A DNA stretch of 64,000 bases, taken from SLHU01 sp009929975 (GTDB taxonomy: Bacteria; Bacillota; Clostridia; Saccharofermentanales; UBA5734). Shown here piece after piece: positions 9,007 to 17,616 of this stretch (the stretch's first letter is position 1; the number at the start of each line of letters is the position of its first letter). The position numbers and the translations under genes are program-made. The notes below the pieces were generated by a model. That model did no database searches. It saw only the letters and a list, made by a program, of their open reading frames with translations, and had not been told where the DNA came from. The stretch lies in the NCBI GenBank assembly GCA_040776905.1, contig JAXGZQ010000001.1:1550001-1614000 (forward strand), in the 5' to 3' direction.

Positions 9007-9779
9007 TGATGAACAACAAGGAACAAGATGTTATTTTTTCAGCACGCGATGTATCGCTCTGGTATGGCGAGACTCAGGCGCTCAAATCCGTCAGCCTACC
9101 GCTGCATCAGCATGAGGTGACGGCCATTATCGGGCCGTCCGGTTGTGGTAAATCAACGTTTCTCAAACTGATGAACCGGATGACTGATCTGATCCCCTCT
9201 GTCAGAACTGAAGGCCAGCTGCTGTTTCATGATCAGGATATTCTCGATAAGGGAACCCGGGTCGAGGAATTGCGGACACGCGTCGGCATGGTGTTTCAGA
9301 AACCGAATCCTTTTCCCAAGACAATTTATGAGAATGTTGTCTACGGGCCGAAGAAACATGGGATCAGGAAGAAAAGCCAGCTGCTTGAAATCGCTGAAAA
9401 GAGTCTGCGCGACGCGGCATTGTGGGATGAGGTCAAGGACCGGCTTGACAGCAATGCCTACAGCCTGTCCGGCGGCCAGCAGCAGCGATTGTGCATCGCC
9501 CGCTGTTTAGCGGTTGAACCGGAGGTTCTCCTTCTCGATGAACCGACCTCAGCGCTCGATCCGGTCTCATCATTCAAACTGGAAGATCTGATCAGCAAGC
9601 TGAAAGAGAACTATACGTTGGTGATTGTCACGCATTCCATGCAGCAGGCCAGCCGTGTGTCAGACCGGACGGCTTTCTTCCTGCACGGTGAAGTGATTGA
9701 ATATAATCAAACCGGTGTGATTTTTGCCAATCCGGACGATATCAGAACAGAAAACTACATCACCGGCCGGTTTGGCTGA
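9006..9779 (+). CDS. pstB: Phosphate ABC transporter ATP-binding protein PstB (copy 1)
   Basis: This is the ATPase that drives phosphate import, 257 residues. It has Walker A GPSGCGKST (residues 40-48), the Q-loop in VFQKPNPFPK, signature LSGGQQQR, Walker B with LLLDEPTSALDP and switch His in VTHSMQQ. The run LMNRMTDLIPSVRTEG and the QKPNPFPKTIYENV block are diagnostic of PstB. The start ATG overlaps the pstA stop, with a second in-frame ATG three bases on. A second, similar pstB follows after 19 bases. Confidence 0.94.
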   Translation: MMNNKEQDVIFSARDVSLWYGETQALKSVSLPLHQHEVTAIIGPSGCGKSTFLKLMNRMTDLIPSVRTEGQLLFHDQDILDKGTRVEELRTRVGMVFQKPNPFPKTIYENVVYGPKKHGIRKKSQLLEIAEKSLRDAALWDEVKDRLDSNAYSLSGGQQQRLCIARCLAVEPEVLLLDEPTSALDPVSSFKLEDLISKLKENYTLVIVTHSMQQASRVSDRTAFFLHGEVIEYNQTGVIFANPDDIRTENYITGRFG

Positions 9780-9798
9780 CAGATAACGGAGACGAATC

Positions 9799-10572
9799 AT
9801 GCGGCATGATGAAACCAACTCAATTCAAGTTAAGGCAGAGAACCTCAATCTGTTCTACGGTGACTTCCAGGCACTGAAGCAGATCAATATGGCGATTCCT
9901 GCCCGTCAGATCACGGCATTGATCGGACCCTCCGGATGCGGCAAATCGACGTTCCTGCGAACCCTCAACCGGATGAATGATCTGATCCCTTCAGTCCGCA
10001 TCGAAGGGAAGGTGCTGATCGATCAGGAGGACATCTATGCGGAGTCGATTGATGTCAACCAGCTGCGAAAAAAGGTCGGCATGGTGTTTCAGAAACCGAA
10101 TCCGCTGCCGACATCGATCTATCAGAATGTCGCGTATGGTCCGACGATCCACGGCATCCACCAGCGCCAGGAACTGAACCGGATTGTTGAAGAGAGCCTG
10201 CGCCGGGCCGCGTTATGGGATGAAGTCAAGGATCGGCTGAAAAAAGATGCCTATGGACTGTCCGGCGGCCAGCAGCAGCGGCTGTGTATTGCCCGGGCCC
10301 TGGCAGTTGAACCGGAGATCCTGTTGATGGATGAGTCGACCAGCGCGCTTGATCCGCTGTCGACACAGAAGATCGAAGACCTGATGTCGGAACTGAAGGA
10401 AAAGTACACGATCATCATTGTCACGCATAACATGCAGCAGGCCGCCCGGGTCAGTGATCAGACCGCTTTTTTCATGCTGGGTGAAGTCCTGGAGCATAAG
10501 CAGACCGCTGATTTGTTCAATCAGCCCGAACACCCGCAGACAGAGGCGTATGTATCCGGCCGGTTCGGCTGA
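9799..10572 (+). CDS. pstB: Phosphate ABC transporter ATP-binding protein PstB (copy 2)
   Basis: This is a tandem paralogue of the preceding gene with the identical length of 257 residues. Walker A GPSGCGKST, QKPNPLPTS, signature LSGGQQQR and switch His (VTHNMQQ) are intact. The Walker B extension reads LLMDESTSALDP, with serine replacing the usual proline of DEPTSALDP. The catalytic glutamate is kept, so activity is expected. The two copies may alternate in the transporter or respond to different signals. The cluster contains only one pstC/pstA pair. Confidence 0.93.
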   Translation: MRHDETNSIQVKAENLNLFYGDFQALKQINMAIPARQITALIGPSGCGKSTFLRTLNRMNDLIPSVRIEGKVLIDQEDIYAESIDVNQLRKKVGMVFQKPNPLPTSIYQNVAYGPTIHGIHQRQELNRIVEESLRRAALWDEVKDRLKKDAYGLSGGQQQRLCIARALAVEPEILLMDESTSALDPLSTQKIEDLMSELKEKYTIIIVTHNMQQAARVSDQTAFFMLGEVLEHKQTADLFNQPEHPQTEAYVSGRFG

Positions 10573-10628
10573 ACCTGTTGGACAGAATAAACCGATCAGC
10601 CCGGTGCTGATAGAAAGTGAGTCGAACG

Positions 10629-11288
10629 ATGGTGACAAGAATAGAATTTGAACGTGATATGTCGCTTCTGCACGAAGAGATCATGCGTATGGGTGCCCAG
10701 GTCGAATCAGCGATCGAGGAAGCGATCAACGCGCTGATTGAGCTTGATACCGAACGGGCGCAGAAGGTCATTGACCAGGATGATATCGTCGATGAGATGG
10801 AGCGCAGAATTGACCGGCATTGTGTAGAGATCATTGCCCGCCAGCAGCCGGTCGCGCGCGATCTGCGTGATGTAACCTCAACCTTGAAGCTGATTACCGA
10901 TCTTGAACGGATTGCCGATCATGCCAGCGATATTTCAGAACGTGTTCTGGATATGGCTGGTAATCCTGACCGCATTCCGGTTCCGCATGATATAGTGACC
11001 ATAACGAAACTGGCCCGGCAGATGCTGCATGGCTCGCTTGATGCCTATGTTGAGAAAAACCAGCGTATGGCGCACGAAGTCATCAGCATGGACAATAAGG
11101 TTGATGACCTGTATCTGCGCATCAAGGCGTATCTGACCCGGATGATGACGGTTGACCCGGCCAATGTTCCCCAACTGGTTGAACTGCTTCTGGTCTGCAA
11201 ATATGCTGAACGAATCGCTGATCACGCGCAAAATGTCGCGGAGTGGGTCATTTACTACATTGAAGGCCGCCTGAAGGATGAAGCGTAA
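10629..11288 (+). CDS. phoU: Phosphate signalling protein PhoU
   Basis: This 219-residue all-helical protein has two PhoU repeats. Each carries the metal-binding motif around E/DxxxD: DLERIADHASDISE (first repeat) and KYAERIADHAQNVAEW (second repeat). PhoU links the Pst transporter to the PhoR kinase and restrains the response when phosphate is plentiful. I chose the ATG at 10629 because the N-terminus then matches family members; an in-frame GTG at 10617 would add four residues. A 6-bp hairpin (10595-10611) lies just before the start. The gene sits between pstB and phoB in the same direction. Confidence 0.93.
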   Translation: MVTRIEFERDMSLLHEEIMRMGAQVESAIEEAINALIELDTERAQKVIDQDDIVDEMERRIDRHCVEIIARQQPVARDLRDVTSTLKLITDLERIADHASDISERVLDMAGNPDRIPVPHDIVTITKLARQMLHGSLDAYVEKNQRMAHEVISMDNKVDDLYLRIKAYLTRMMTVDPANVPQLVELLLVCKYAERIADHAQNVAEWVIYYIEGRLKDEA

Positions 11289-11326
11289 CCAGCCGATGAC
11301 GGTCGGCGGCCGAAGGAGGACAGGCA

Positions 11327-12103
11327 ATGGCAGACATCATCATCGTTGAAGATGACAGGATCATCTCAGAACTGATCATTTTCAATCTGCAGAACGAGGG
11401 GCACCAGGTCCGTGGATTTACAAGCGGACAGGGCCTGTTGTCAACCCTGGCCGCAGAGCCGGAATGGCCGGTCTCCCTTTTCATTCTTGATATCATGCTG
11501 CCTGGAATGGATGGTTTCGCGATTTGCCGGGCCTTAAGGCAGATGGAGCGGTTTGAGTTTACACCGATCCTGATGCTGACGGCCCGCGGATCGGAAAGTG
11601 ATAAAGTCAGGGGATTGGAAACCGGTGCCGATGATTATCTGACCAAACCGTTCGGCATGCGGGAATTTCTTGCCCGTGTCCAGGCGCTGCAGCGGCGTAA
11701 TCTCGGTCTGTCTGACCCATATATGCGGACCGCCGGCCCGGCTGATCTCCTGACGAATGAAGGCGACGCGCCGCTGACCCGTCCCGGCATGATCAGTGCG
11801 CAGGATATTGTGATTGATGACCATAAGCATCGGGTCTACCGCGCCGGTACCGAGGTAGAGATGACCCATCGGGAATATGAACTGCTCAAATTTCTCATGA
11901 TCCACAAAGGCGTCGCCTACAGCCGTGATGATCTGCTCAATTATGTCTGGGGCTATGATTACAGTGGTGAAACCCGGACCGTTGATGTCCATATCCGCCA
12001 GTTGAGGCGTAAACTTGAGGCCGATGACGCCAACCCTGTCCTGATTGAAACGGTTCGTGGTCGCGGCTACCGGTTCTGTGAAACATTGGATACCGATTCA
12101 TAA
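11327..12103 (+). CDS. phoB: Response regulator, OmpR/PhoB family
   Basis: The 258-residue regulator has an N-terminal receiver with acidic pocket E8/D9/D10, phospho-acceptor D55 in LFILDIMLPGMDG, T85 and K107. A C-terminal winged helix follows, ending in the recognition region TRTVDVHIRQLRRKLE and the wing RGRGYRF. The linker between the two domains (about residues 117-160) is longer than usual, which accounts for the extra length over typical PhoB/PhoP. Context after pst-phoU and before a PhoR-like kinase makes phosphate control of this cluster the likely function. GGAGG precedes the ATG. Confidence 0.92.
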   Translation: MADIIIVEDDRIISELIIFNLQNEGHQVRGFTSGQGLLSTLAAEPEWPVSLFILDIMLPGMDGFAICRALRQMERFEFTPILMLTARGSESDKVRGLETGADDYLTKPFGMREFLARVQALQRRNLGLSDPYMRTAGPADLLTNEGDAPLTRPGMISAQDIVIDDHKHRVYRAGTEVEMTHREYELLKFLMIHKGVAYSRDDLLNYVWGYDYSGETRTVDVHIRQLRRKLEADDANPVLIETVRGRGYRFCETLDTDS

Positions 12104-12124
12104 AAGGTTCTGAAGGAGTTTTGT

Positions 12125-13876
12125 ATGCTCAGACGACTATATCTCATGCTGATCGTGATTGTCAGTCTCGCGGTTGGAGTGACCGGCTTCATCGCCTACT
12201 CCCTGATCAACCGTTACAATGACAGTACTGCGCGCCGCTATCTTGAAGCGATGTCCAATACGGCCGCGATCTCGATCGGTGAAGGCGATGCGATTGACAC
12301 AGTGGTTCACCACACGGTCAGTATTTTCTCCTATGACCAGACACCCTTCAGGATGACGATCGTCGAGCGGGACGGGACGGTATTATATGATAACGAGGCC
12401 GACCCGGCGGAAATGGATAATCATCTCTTCCGGCAGGAAATCGCCCAGGCCTTCAAAACCCGTCAGCCAAGCCAGTCCGTGCGCATGAGTGATACCATCG
12501 GTGAGGAAATGCTCTATATGGCGGTGTATGAACCGGTCAATGATCTGGTTGTGCGGACCGCGATGCCCTACAATCTGCACCGGGCCAGTGTACACAGCCT
12601 GTTGAACTCGACCGTGGCGATCATCCTGCTTCTCGTTTTGATCCTGCTTTCCTTTGGTCTTCTCTATACCCATTTTCTCCTGCAGCCGCTCTACCGCATG
12701 CGCAAAACCGCGGAAGCGATTCAGCGCGGTGATCTGTCGGTACGGATGACGGATCTGCCTGGAAAGTCATCTGAAATGACCGTTCTGGCCCGATCGCTGA
12801 ATGAGATGACCGAGAAACTACAAATGAGCATTGAGGAACTGGCTGACCGTAATGCCAGCCTTGACGCGATTCTTGACGCGCTGGCTGATCCGGTCATCGC
12901 GGTGGCAGACCGGTGTACGGTGAATTTTTTCAACGCGAACGCACAGGCTGTGTTCGGCCGGCAGATTAAATACCGTAATGCCGCCTGTCCGCTGGTGCTG
13001 CTCACCCATAGTACAGCGACGGAAACCCTGGCCGAAAAAGCCATTGAAACGGGTGAAATCATCACGGAGGAAATGGTTCTGGATACGGTGGCGGGAGAAC
13101 GTGAGTTTCAGGTGATCGCGTCGCCGGTTAAACGAGTCGGAACTCATGGCGCGATTCTGACCTTCCATGATATCAGCCATGTCCGGCAAGCCCAGAAGAT
13201 GCGCAGTGATTTTGTCGCCAATGTCACCCATGAGTTGAAAACCCCTCTGACTTCGATCCGCGGATTCATTGAGACCCTGCGTAATGGCGCGATAGAGAAC
13301 AAGGAAGTCTCCGCCCGGTTTCTCGATATCATCGATATTGAGGCGGAGCGCCTGCACCGGCTGATCAACGACATTCTGATGCTGTCGGAAATCGAGATGA
13401 ATCAATCGGATTGGGAATCCGAAACCTTTGATTTGAACGCGCTGATTGATGATGTGGTGGTGCTGCTGGAGGATCAGGCCGCGGAGCGGCAGGTCTCGTT
13501 TGTACTGGATAATGATCCGGCGGAGCTTCGAGTGAAAGCCAATCGTTATAAGCTGAAGCAGCTGCTGATCAATCTCGTGGATAACGCGATCAAGTACAAC
13601 CGGGAAGGCGGCCAGATCTTTATTGATGCGGCGCGGCGTCCGGACGGACTGGTGGAACTGCGGGTCCGCGATACCGGACCCGGTATTGACCGGGAGCATC
13701 AGGACCGGATTTTTGAGCGGTTTTACCGGATTGACCGGAGCCGGTCCCGTGAACTGGGCGGCACCGGCCTCGGCTTATCGATCGTTAAACATATCGCGAT
13801 GCTCTACCGGGGTCAGGCGGCCGTGGAAAGCGAGCCGGGTGAAGGCTCGACGTTCCGGATCACGCTCGATGTGTAA
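12125..13876 (+). CDS. phoR: Sensor histidine kinase, PhoR-like
   Basis: This 583-residue membrane kinase is the partner of the upstream response regulator. TM1 lies at about residues 4-27 and an extracytoplasmic segment of about 130 residues follows. TM2 is at about 160-185. Next come a HAMP linker (LLQPLYRMRKTAEAIQRGD), a PAS region, and the HisKA box FVANVTHELKTPLTSIRGF with the phosphorylated His at residue 369. The ATPase domain has N-box DNAIKYN, G1 DTGPGI, F-box RFYRID and G2 GGTGLGLS. It presumably senses Pst/PhoU state rather than free phosphate. The spacing to phoB is 21 bases, and no terminator is visible after the gene. Confidence 0.93.
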   Translation: MLRRLYLMLIVIVSLAVGVTGFIAYSLINRYNDSTARRYLEAMSNTAAISIGEGDAIDTVVHHTVSIFSYDQTPFRMTIVERDGTVLYDNEADPAEMDNHLFRQEIAQAFKTRQPSQSVRMSDTIGEEMLYMAVYEPVNDLVVRTAMPYNLHRASVHSLLNSTVAIILLLVLILLSFGLLYTHFLLQPLYRMRKTAEAIQRGDLSVRMTDLPGKSSEMTVLARSLNEMTEKLQMSIEELADRNASLDAILDALADPVIAVADRCTVNFFNANAQAVFGRQIKYRNAACPLVLLTHSTATETLAEKAIETGEIITEEMVLDTVAGEREFQVIASPVKRVGTHGAILTFHDISHVRQAQKMRSDFVANVTHELKTPLTSIRGFIETLRNGAIENKEVSARFLDIIDIEAERLHRLINDILMLSEIEMNQSDWESETFDLNALIDDVVVLLEDQAAERQVSFVLDNDPAELRVKANRYKLKQLLINLVDNAIKYNREGGQIFIDAARRPDGLVELRVRDTGPGIDREHQDRIFERFYRIDRSRSRELGGTGLGLSIVKHIAMLYRGQAAVESEPGEGSTFRITLDV

Positions 13877-13886
13877 GCAGCCGCGT

Positions 13887-15587
13887 TCATTCATCTGTGT
13901 TGCTTAACTTGCGAATCAGCAGATAGTAGTAGTCCCGGCCGGCCGCCAGCTCGACTGTGCGGATGTTCCGGCTGAGGTCAAACCCAAAATTCTGCCGCAC
14001 GATTTCAATTTGTCCATGGTCCGCGATGGTGGCGGTCTGGCCGCTGAACTGGAGTTGGCTGCCCAACCGGGTGGCCATGTCATAACCATGAACATCACGG
14101 ATGCTGTCTTTACGTTCAATAAAATCATGACCACCCTGCTGCTCGAGCGCGACACTGAGGTCCGTGTGTCCGCCGGCTGGTATTGTGACTTCGGTGGTCA
14201 GGTAGAGCACGCGGTCAACACGGGCGGCTTCACTGAAAATATCGCTCAGCCAGCCCTCGGCATACCGGTCGACGGCCTTGCCGGAAAAACCGCCGTGTGT
14301 CAGGAGAAAATCATAGCCGGTGTTATACAGCAGATCGAAAGTGAGCAGACTGTCTGACTGGGCGGCGGGATCTTTCAGGCTGTTATAACTGTCATACTGG
14401 CTGTTAAATTCGATCATCAGCTCGCGGCTGATGGTTCGCAGCGTGGAGGGAAATGAACTGATCTCAGCGCTGATCTCCATTTCTGTACCGGCGTCCCATC
14501 CCATGTTCTGATATCCCTGCAGCTGCATATTCTCCAGACTTCCGCCGACCGAGATCAGGCAGTAGCGGTGTGGATGCTGTCTGTCCCAGTCGCCTTGCGG
14601 CAGGGAAAACCCCTGGGCCTCGTGGCCGTCAGAATCAATTCGCATGCCGTGGAACCCATAGGAAAAAACGAGGGTCTGCGGATCTTTTTGATAACTGACC
14701 GCCAGACTTGGATTGGCTCCTCCGCCGGACAGGATTCGCGCATCCGTCACTTCGTAGACGGTGACAGCTGGATCAAACATCTCTTTTTCAGCAAAAGTGT
14801 CAGACTGATACTGTCCATCTGCCAGCAGCTGCTGATACCCCGGCCAACTGTCAATTTCCCGGAGATTGAGATCGAGGGCCTGATCAGCCGGCCGGTCAGC
14901 GCCCCAGGCGTCTTCAAAATCACCGCTGTAGGCACCGGCCGTGATGTCGGGGGTGATCAGCTGATCATTGATCTTGACCGTCGGACTGTTTTCAATCAGC
15001 TCATGCAGTGAAGACGCGAACGGGTAGGCAACGGTCAGTACAAGATCGGAGGCCGTCTGATTGTGCAAGGTGTAATCATCCGTGACCCGTGCCTTTGTCG
15101 CGTAATGGGACTCCGTCCGCGTTTCCGTTCCGTCTTTGATTTCGACCACGGTTGTCGTGGTCTGGTCCTCATAGGGACTGAAATCAAAGGTGACCGTGCG
15201 ATCAGCGATCAGACCGTCGACCGGCTGGAGCAGGCTCAGCGGCAGAATCGGTCCGTCATAAAACATGAATGAGGGGTAGGCGTCAGCGACCGGATCTTCA
15301 GCATCCACAGGGACCTGCAGGACCGCCCCGCCATATCCGCCTCCCTGTGCACCGCCGATCGGAAATCCGAAATGCAGCACACCGGTCAGACCGACCGCCG
15401 CGATCAGGCAAATGCCGGCAGCGATGACTGCTGGACGGCGCCAGCCGCGGAATCGTTGTTTTACCTTTTTTTTCGTCTGTCGATCCAGTGCGGGCCGTTC
15501 GGAGCCTTCCAGTTGAGGATGGTCATAGGCAGCGATCAGATCATCATCGATCTGACCGATCGCCTGCAGCAGTTGACGTTGATTCAT
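13887..15587 (-). CDS. Membrane anti-sigma-like protein with large external domain
   Basis: The 566-residue protein starts 4 bases inside the end of the ECF sigma gene (ATGA overlap), so the two are co-translated. The N-terminal 45 residues are short and polar (MNQRQLLQAIGQIDDDLI), followed by one membrane segment at about 52-75. A Gly-rich stretch and roughly 480 extracytoplasmic residues come next. I do not recognise the external domain with certainty. It contains strand-rich segments and loosely resembles the C-terminal regions of DUF4179-type anti-sigma proteins. The role as sigma-factor antagonist is inferred from gene order and topology, not from a clear zinc anti-sigma motif, which is absent. 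Confidence 0.72.
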   Translation of the reverse strand: MNQRQLLQAIGQIDDDLIAAYDHPQLEGSERPALDRQTKKKVKQRFRGWRRPAVIAAGICLIAAVGLTGVLHFGFPIGGAQGGGYGGAVLQVPVDAEDPVADAYPSFMFYDGPILPLSLLQPVDGLIADRTVTFDFSPYEDQTTTTVVEIKDGTETRTESHYATKARVTDDYTLHNQTASDLVLTVAYPFASSLHELIENSPTVKINDQLITPDITAGAYSGDFEDAWGADRPADQALDLNLREIDSWPGYQQLLADGQYQSDTFAEKEMFDPAVTVYEVTDARILSGGGANPSLAVSYQKDPQTLVFSYGFHGMRIDSDGHEAQGFSLPQGDWDRQHPHRYCLISVGGSLENMQLQGYQNMGWDAGTEMEISAEISSFPSTLRTISRELMIEFNSQYDSYNSLKDPAAQSDSLLTFDLLYNTGYDFLLTHGGFSGKAVDRYAEGWLSDIFSEAARVDRVLYLTTEVTIPAGGHTDLSVALEQQGGHDFIERKDSIRDVHGYDMATRLGSQLQFSGQTATIADHGQIEIVRQNFGFDLSRNIRTVELAAGRDYYYLLIRKLSNTDE

Positions 15588-16165
15588 ATCTCAAACCCTC
15601 TTTCATTCAAATGGCGCATCAGCCTTTGCCTGGTGCGGTGCAGCAGAACCGAGACACGGGATTTCGCAAGACCGGTTTGTGCCGCGATTTCATCAATGCT
15701 GGCGAAATAGTAATAGCGTCCGATAAAAACATGGCGGGATGCTGGTTTTTCACCGCGCAGGAATGAACTGATTTCGACCGCGATTTCTTTGGTGATCGCG
15801 GCGTCATCCGGTGCCGGCGCGACGGATCCGCTGACAGGATTTTCACTGAGATAACTGGCCAGCTCCTCGAGTGCGACGGTTGCCTGGCCGCCGCCGCGCT
15901 TCTGTGCCTGCCGGACTTCGAGGCGGTTCAATGACAGATTGCGGGTAATCCGGCCCAGCCAGATGGAAAGTCGGTTCGGCCGGGTCGGCGGGATGGCCTG
16001 CCAGGCCTGCAGCCAGGTATCGTTGACACATTCATCCGCGTCTTCAGGGCTGCCGAGGATGCGCCGGGCGATCGCGTGGCAGTATGGACCATATTGCTGT
16101 TCAGTCAGCCGGATGGCGTCCTGATTCCGGTCCCAGTAGAGCTGAATGATATCCTGGTCGTTCAT
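15584..16165 (-). CDS. ECF-type RNA polymerase sigma factor
   Basis: The 193-residue sigma-70 family protein has only regions 2 and 4. Region 2 is seen in YGPYCHAIARRILGSPEDADECVNDTWLQAWQAI, including the conserved DADECVNDTWLQAW stretch. Region 4 is near the C-terminus in IDEIAAQTGLAKSRVSVLLHRTRQRL. An acidic/Ala-rich linker joins them. It would direct polymerase to a small regulon, normally including its own operon. It overlaps the anti-sigma-like gene by 4 bases. Confidence 0.92.
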   Translation of the reverse strand: MNDQDIIQLYWDRNQDAIRLTEQQYGPYCHAIARRILGSPEDADECVNDTWLQAWQAIPPTRPNRLSIWLGRITRNLSLNRLEVRQAQKRGGGQATVALEELASYLSENPVSGSVAPAPDDAAITKEIAVEISSFLRGEKPASRHVFIGRYYYFASIDEIAAQTGLAKSRVSVLLHRTRQRLMRHLNERGFEI

Positions 16166-16373
16166 CGTGCTGCCTTTCCTGTTGTGACCGGTTCAACTGT
16201 TCGCCCGTACGCAGCGGCCAGCAGTCGGTCGTCTGGGGTCGTCTGATACTATAGACCGGATCCGGATCAGGATATTTCACTTTCCGGAGAATATTCATGT
16301 TTATTATAGCGCATCGATGACAGGATCCCTGCGTCCCATATCAGGTCCGCTTGGCCGGCCGATGAGGTTGCAA
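16166..16373 (-). promoter_or_regulatory. Upstream region of the ECF sigma operon
   Basis: Read on the minus strand, a perfect TATAAT lies at 16303-16308. Closer to the gene is TGAAAT followed by CGGTCTA about 15 bases on, resembling ECF-type -35/-10 elements. GGTCGTCTG is repeated twice at a 10-bp step (16227-16235 and 16237-16245). These are candidates for vegetative and autoregulated promoters. Confidence 0.35.
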
Positions 16374-16421
16374 CATGGTTTTCGACTGGAAAAAGCAATA
16401 CCCTTGTTCTAAGATGGAGAT

Positions 16422-16439
16422 AGACTGCCGCGGCAGTCT
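16422..16439. promoter_or_regulatory. 18-bp perfect palindrome before the dehydratase gene
   Basis: AGACTGCCGCGGCAGTCT is self-complementary without a loop. It ends 34 bases before the ATG at 16474. No T-run follows, so an operator is favoured over a terminator. Confidence 0.5.
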
Positions 16440-16473
16440 CAACAGACGAAAGAAGGCAACAGGGAGGCAGACT

Positions 16474-17592
16474 ATGAAGATCACGAAACTGGAAAGTATC
16501 TTTGTCAAACCGCGCTGGCATTTTCTCAAAGTGTACACAGATGAAGGGATCGTCGGGTATGGCGAACCGATTGTGGAAGGCAAGGCGCGGACGGTGGCAG
16601 CGGCGATCCAGGAGATGAGCGGCTACCTGATCGGGCAGGATCCGCGGCGGATCGAGCATCACTGGCAGGTACTGTACCGCGGCTCATTCTACCGGGGCGG
16701 CCCGGTCCTGACGAGCGCGATCAGCGGGATCGAACAAGCGCTGTGGGACATCAAGGGCAAATGGCTGGGCGTTCCGGTTTATGAGCTGCTGGGCGGTGCG
16801 GTACGAGACCGGATCCGGGTGTACGCGCATGCGCATGGCAGTACGACCGAGGAGTTTGTCGCGTCGGCGAAAGCCAAAGTCGCCGAGGGCTTTACGGCGA
16901 TCAAGACCGGCTTTGACGGACCGGTCCGGATCGTGGATACGCCGGCGTTTCTCGATGCCTGTGAGGAGAAAATCGCGACGGTGCGCGCGGCGCTGCCGCG
17001 GCATGTCGATATCGCGGTTGACCTGCACGGGCGGTTCAGTCCGGCGATGGCGATCCGGGTGGCCAAGCAGCTGGAACCGTATCAGTTGATGTTCATCGAA
17101 GAGCCGTGTCTGCCGGAGAATGTGGATACGATGGTGACGATCGCCCGCTCAACGAGCACGCCGATCGCGACCGGGGAACGCCTGTTTACAAAATGGGGGT
17201 TCCGCGAAGTACTGGAAAAACAGGCGGCCTCCGTGCTGCAGCCGGATATCTGCCACTGCGGCGGAATCATGGAAGCCAAGAAGATCGCGGCGATGGCCGA
17301 GGTCTATTACGCGGCGGTGGCGCCGCATAACCCGCTGGGGCCGATTTCGCTGGCAGCCGGGCTGCAGGTGGACGCGTGCATCCCCAACTTCCTGTGCCAG
17401 GAACAGGTCTCCCTCGGTGAAGGCTATATCAAGGAACCGTTCAAGGTGGTGGACGGCTATATCGAACTGCCGAAAAAACCGGGACTGGGCATTGAGCTGG
17501 ATGAAGAGGCCCTGCGCGACAAGGCGGATGATGGCAGCTGGGAGTCCCCGCTGTGGTTCCATAAAGACGACGGATCCTTCGGTGAATGGTGA
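16474..17592 (+). CDS. Mandelate racemase/muconate lactonising enzyme superfamily dehydratase, galactonate dehydratase-like
   Basis: This is a 372-residue enolase-superfamily enzyme. The N-terminal capping domain (MKITKLESIFVKPRW, YGEPIVEGKARTV) is followed by the TIM barrel. Visible active-site groups are the metal-ligand strand IAVDLHGRF, the next ligand FIEEPCLPEN, then GERL and the His in VAPHNPLGPISLAAG. This pattern matches D-galactonate dehydratases (DgoD), which dehydrate D-galactonate to 2-keto-3-deoxygalactonate. Related gluconate or mannonate dehydratases remain possible. The ATG at 16474 follows AGGGAGG. A longer frame reaching back to 16375 lacks a ribosome site and would include the palindrome. 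The downstream SDR starts 24 bases on, suggesting a two-gene sugar-acid operon. Confidence 0.88.
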   Translation: MKITKLESIFVKPRWHFLKVYTDEGIVGYGEPIVEGKARTVAAAIQEMSGYLIGQDPRRIEHHWQVLYRGSFYRGGPVLTSAISGIEQALWDIKGKWLGVPVYELLGGAVRDRIRVYAHAHGSTTEEFVASAKAKVAEGFTAIKTGFDGPVRIVDTPAFLDACEEKIATVRAALPRHVDIAVDLHGRFSPAMAIRVAKQLEPYQLMFIEEPCLPENVDTMVTIARSTSTPIATGERLFTKWGFREVLEKQAASVLQPDICHCGGIMEAKKIAAMAEVYYAAVAPHNPLGPISLAAGLQVDACIPNFLCQEQVSLGEGYIKEPFKVVDGYIELPKKPGLGIELDEEALRDKADDGSWESPLWFHKDDGSFGEW

Positions 17593-17616
17593 CCGTTGGA
17601 AAGAGAAGGTGAGCGA

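Noticed and set aside
9799..10572. Second pstB as a pseudogene
   Set aside because: All ATPase motifs including the catalytic glutamate are intact; only the DEPT proline is changed.
12818..13699. A 293-codon minus-strand frame within phoR
   Set aside because: Antisense to HisKA and ATPase domains with intact motifs; a result of GC-biased codon use.
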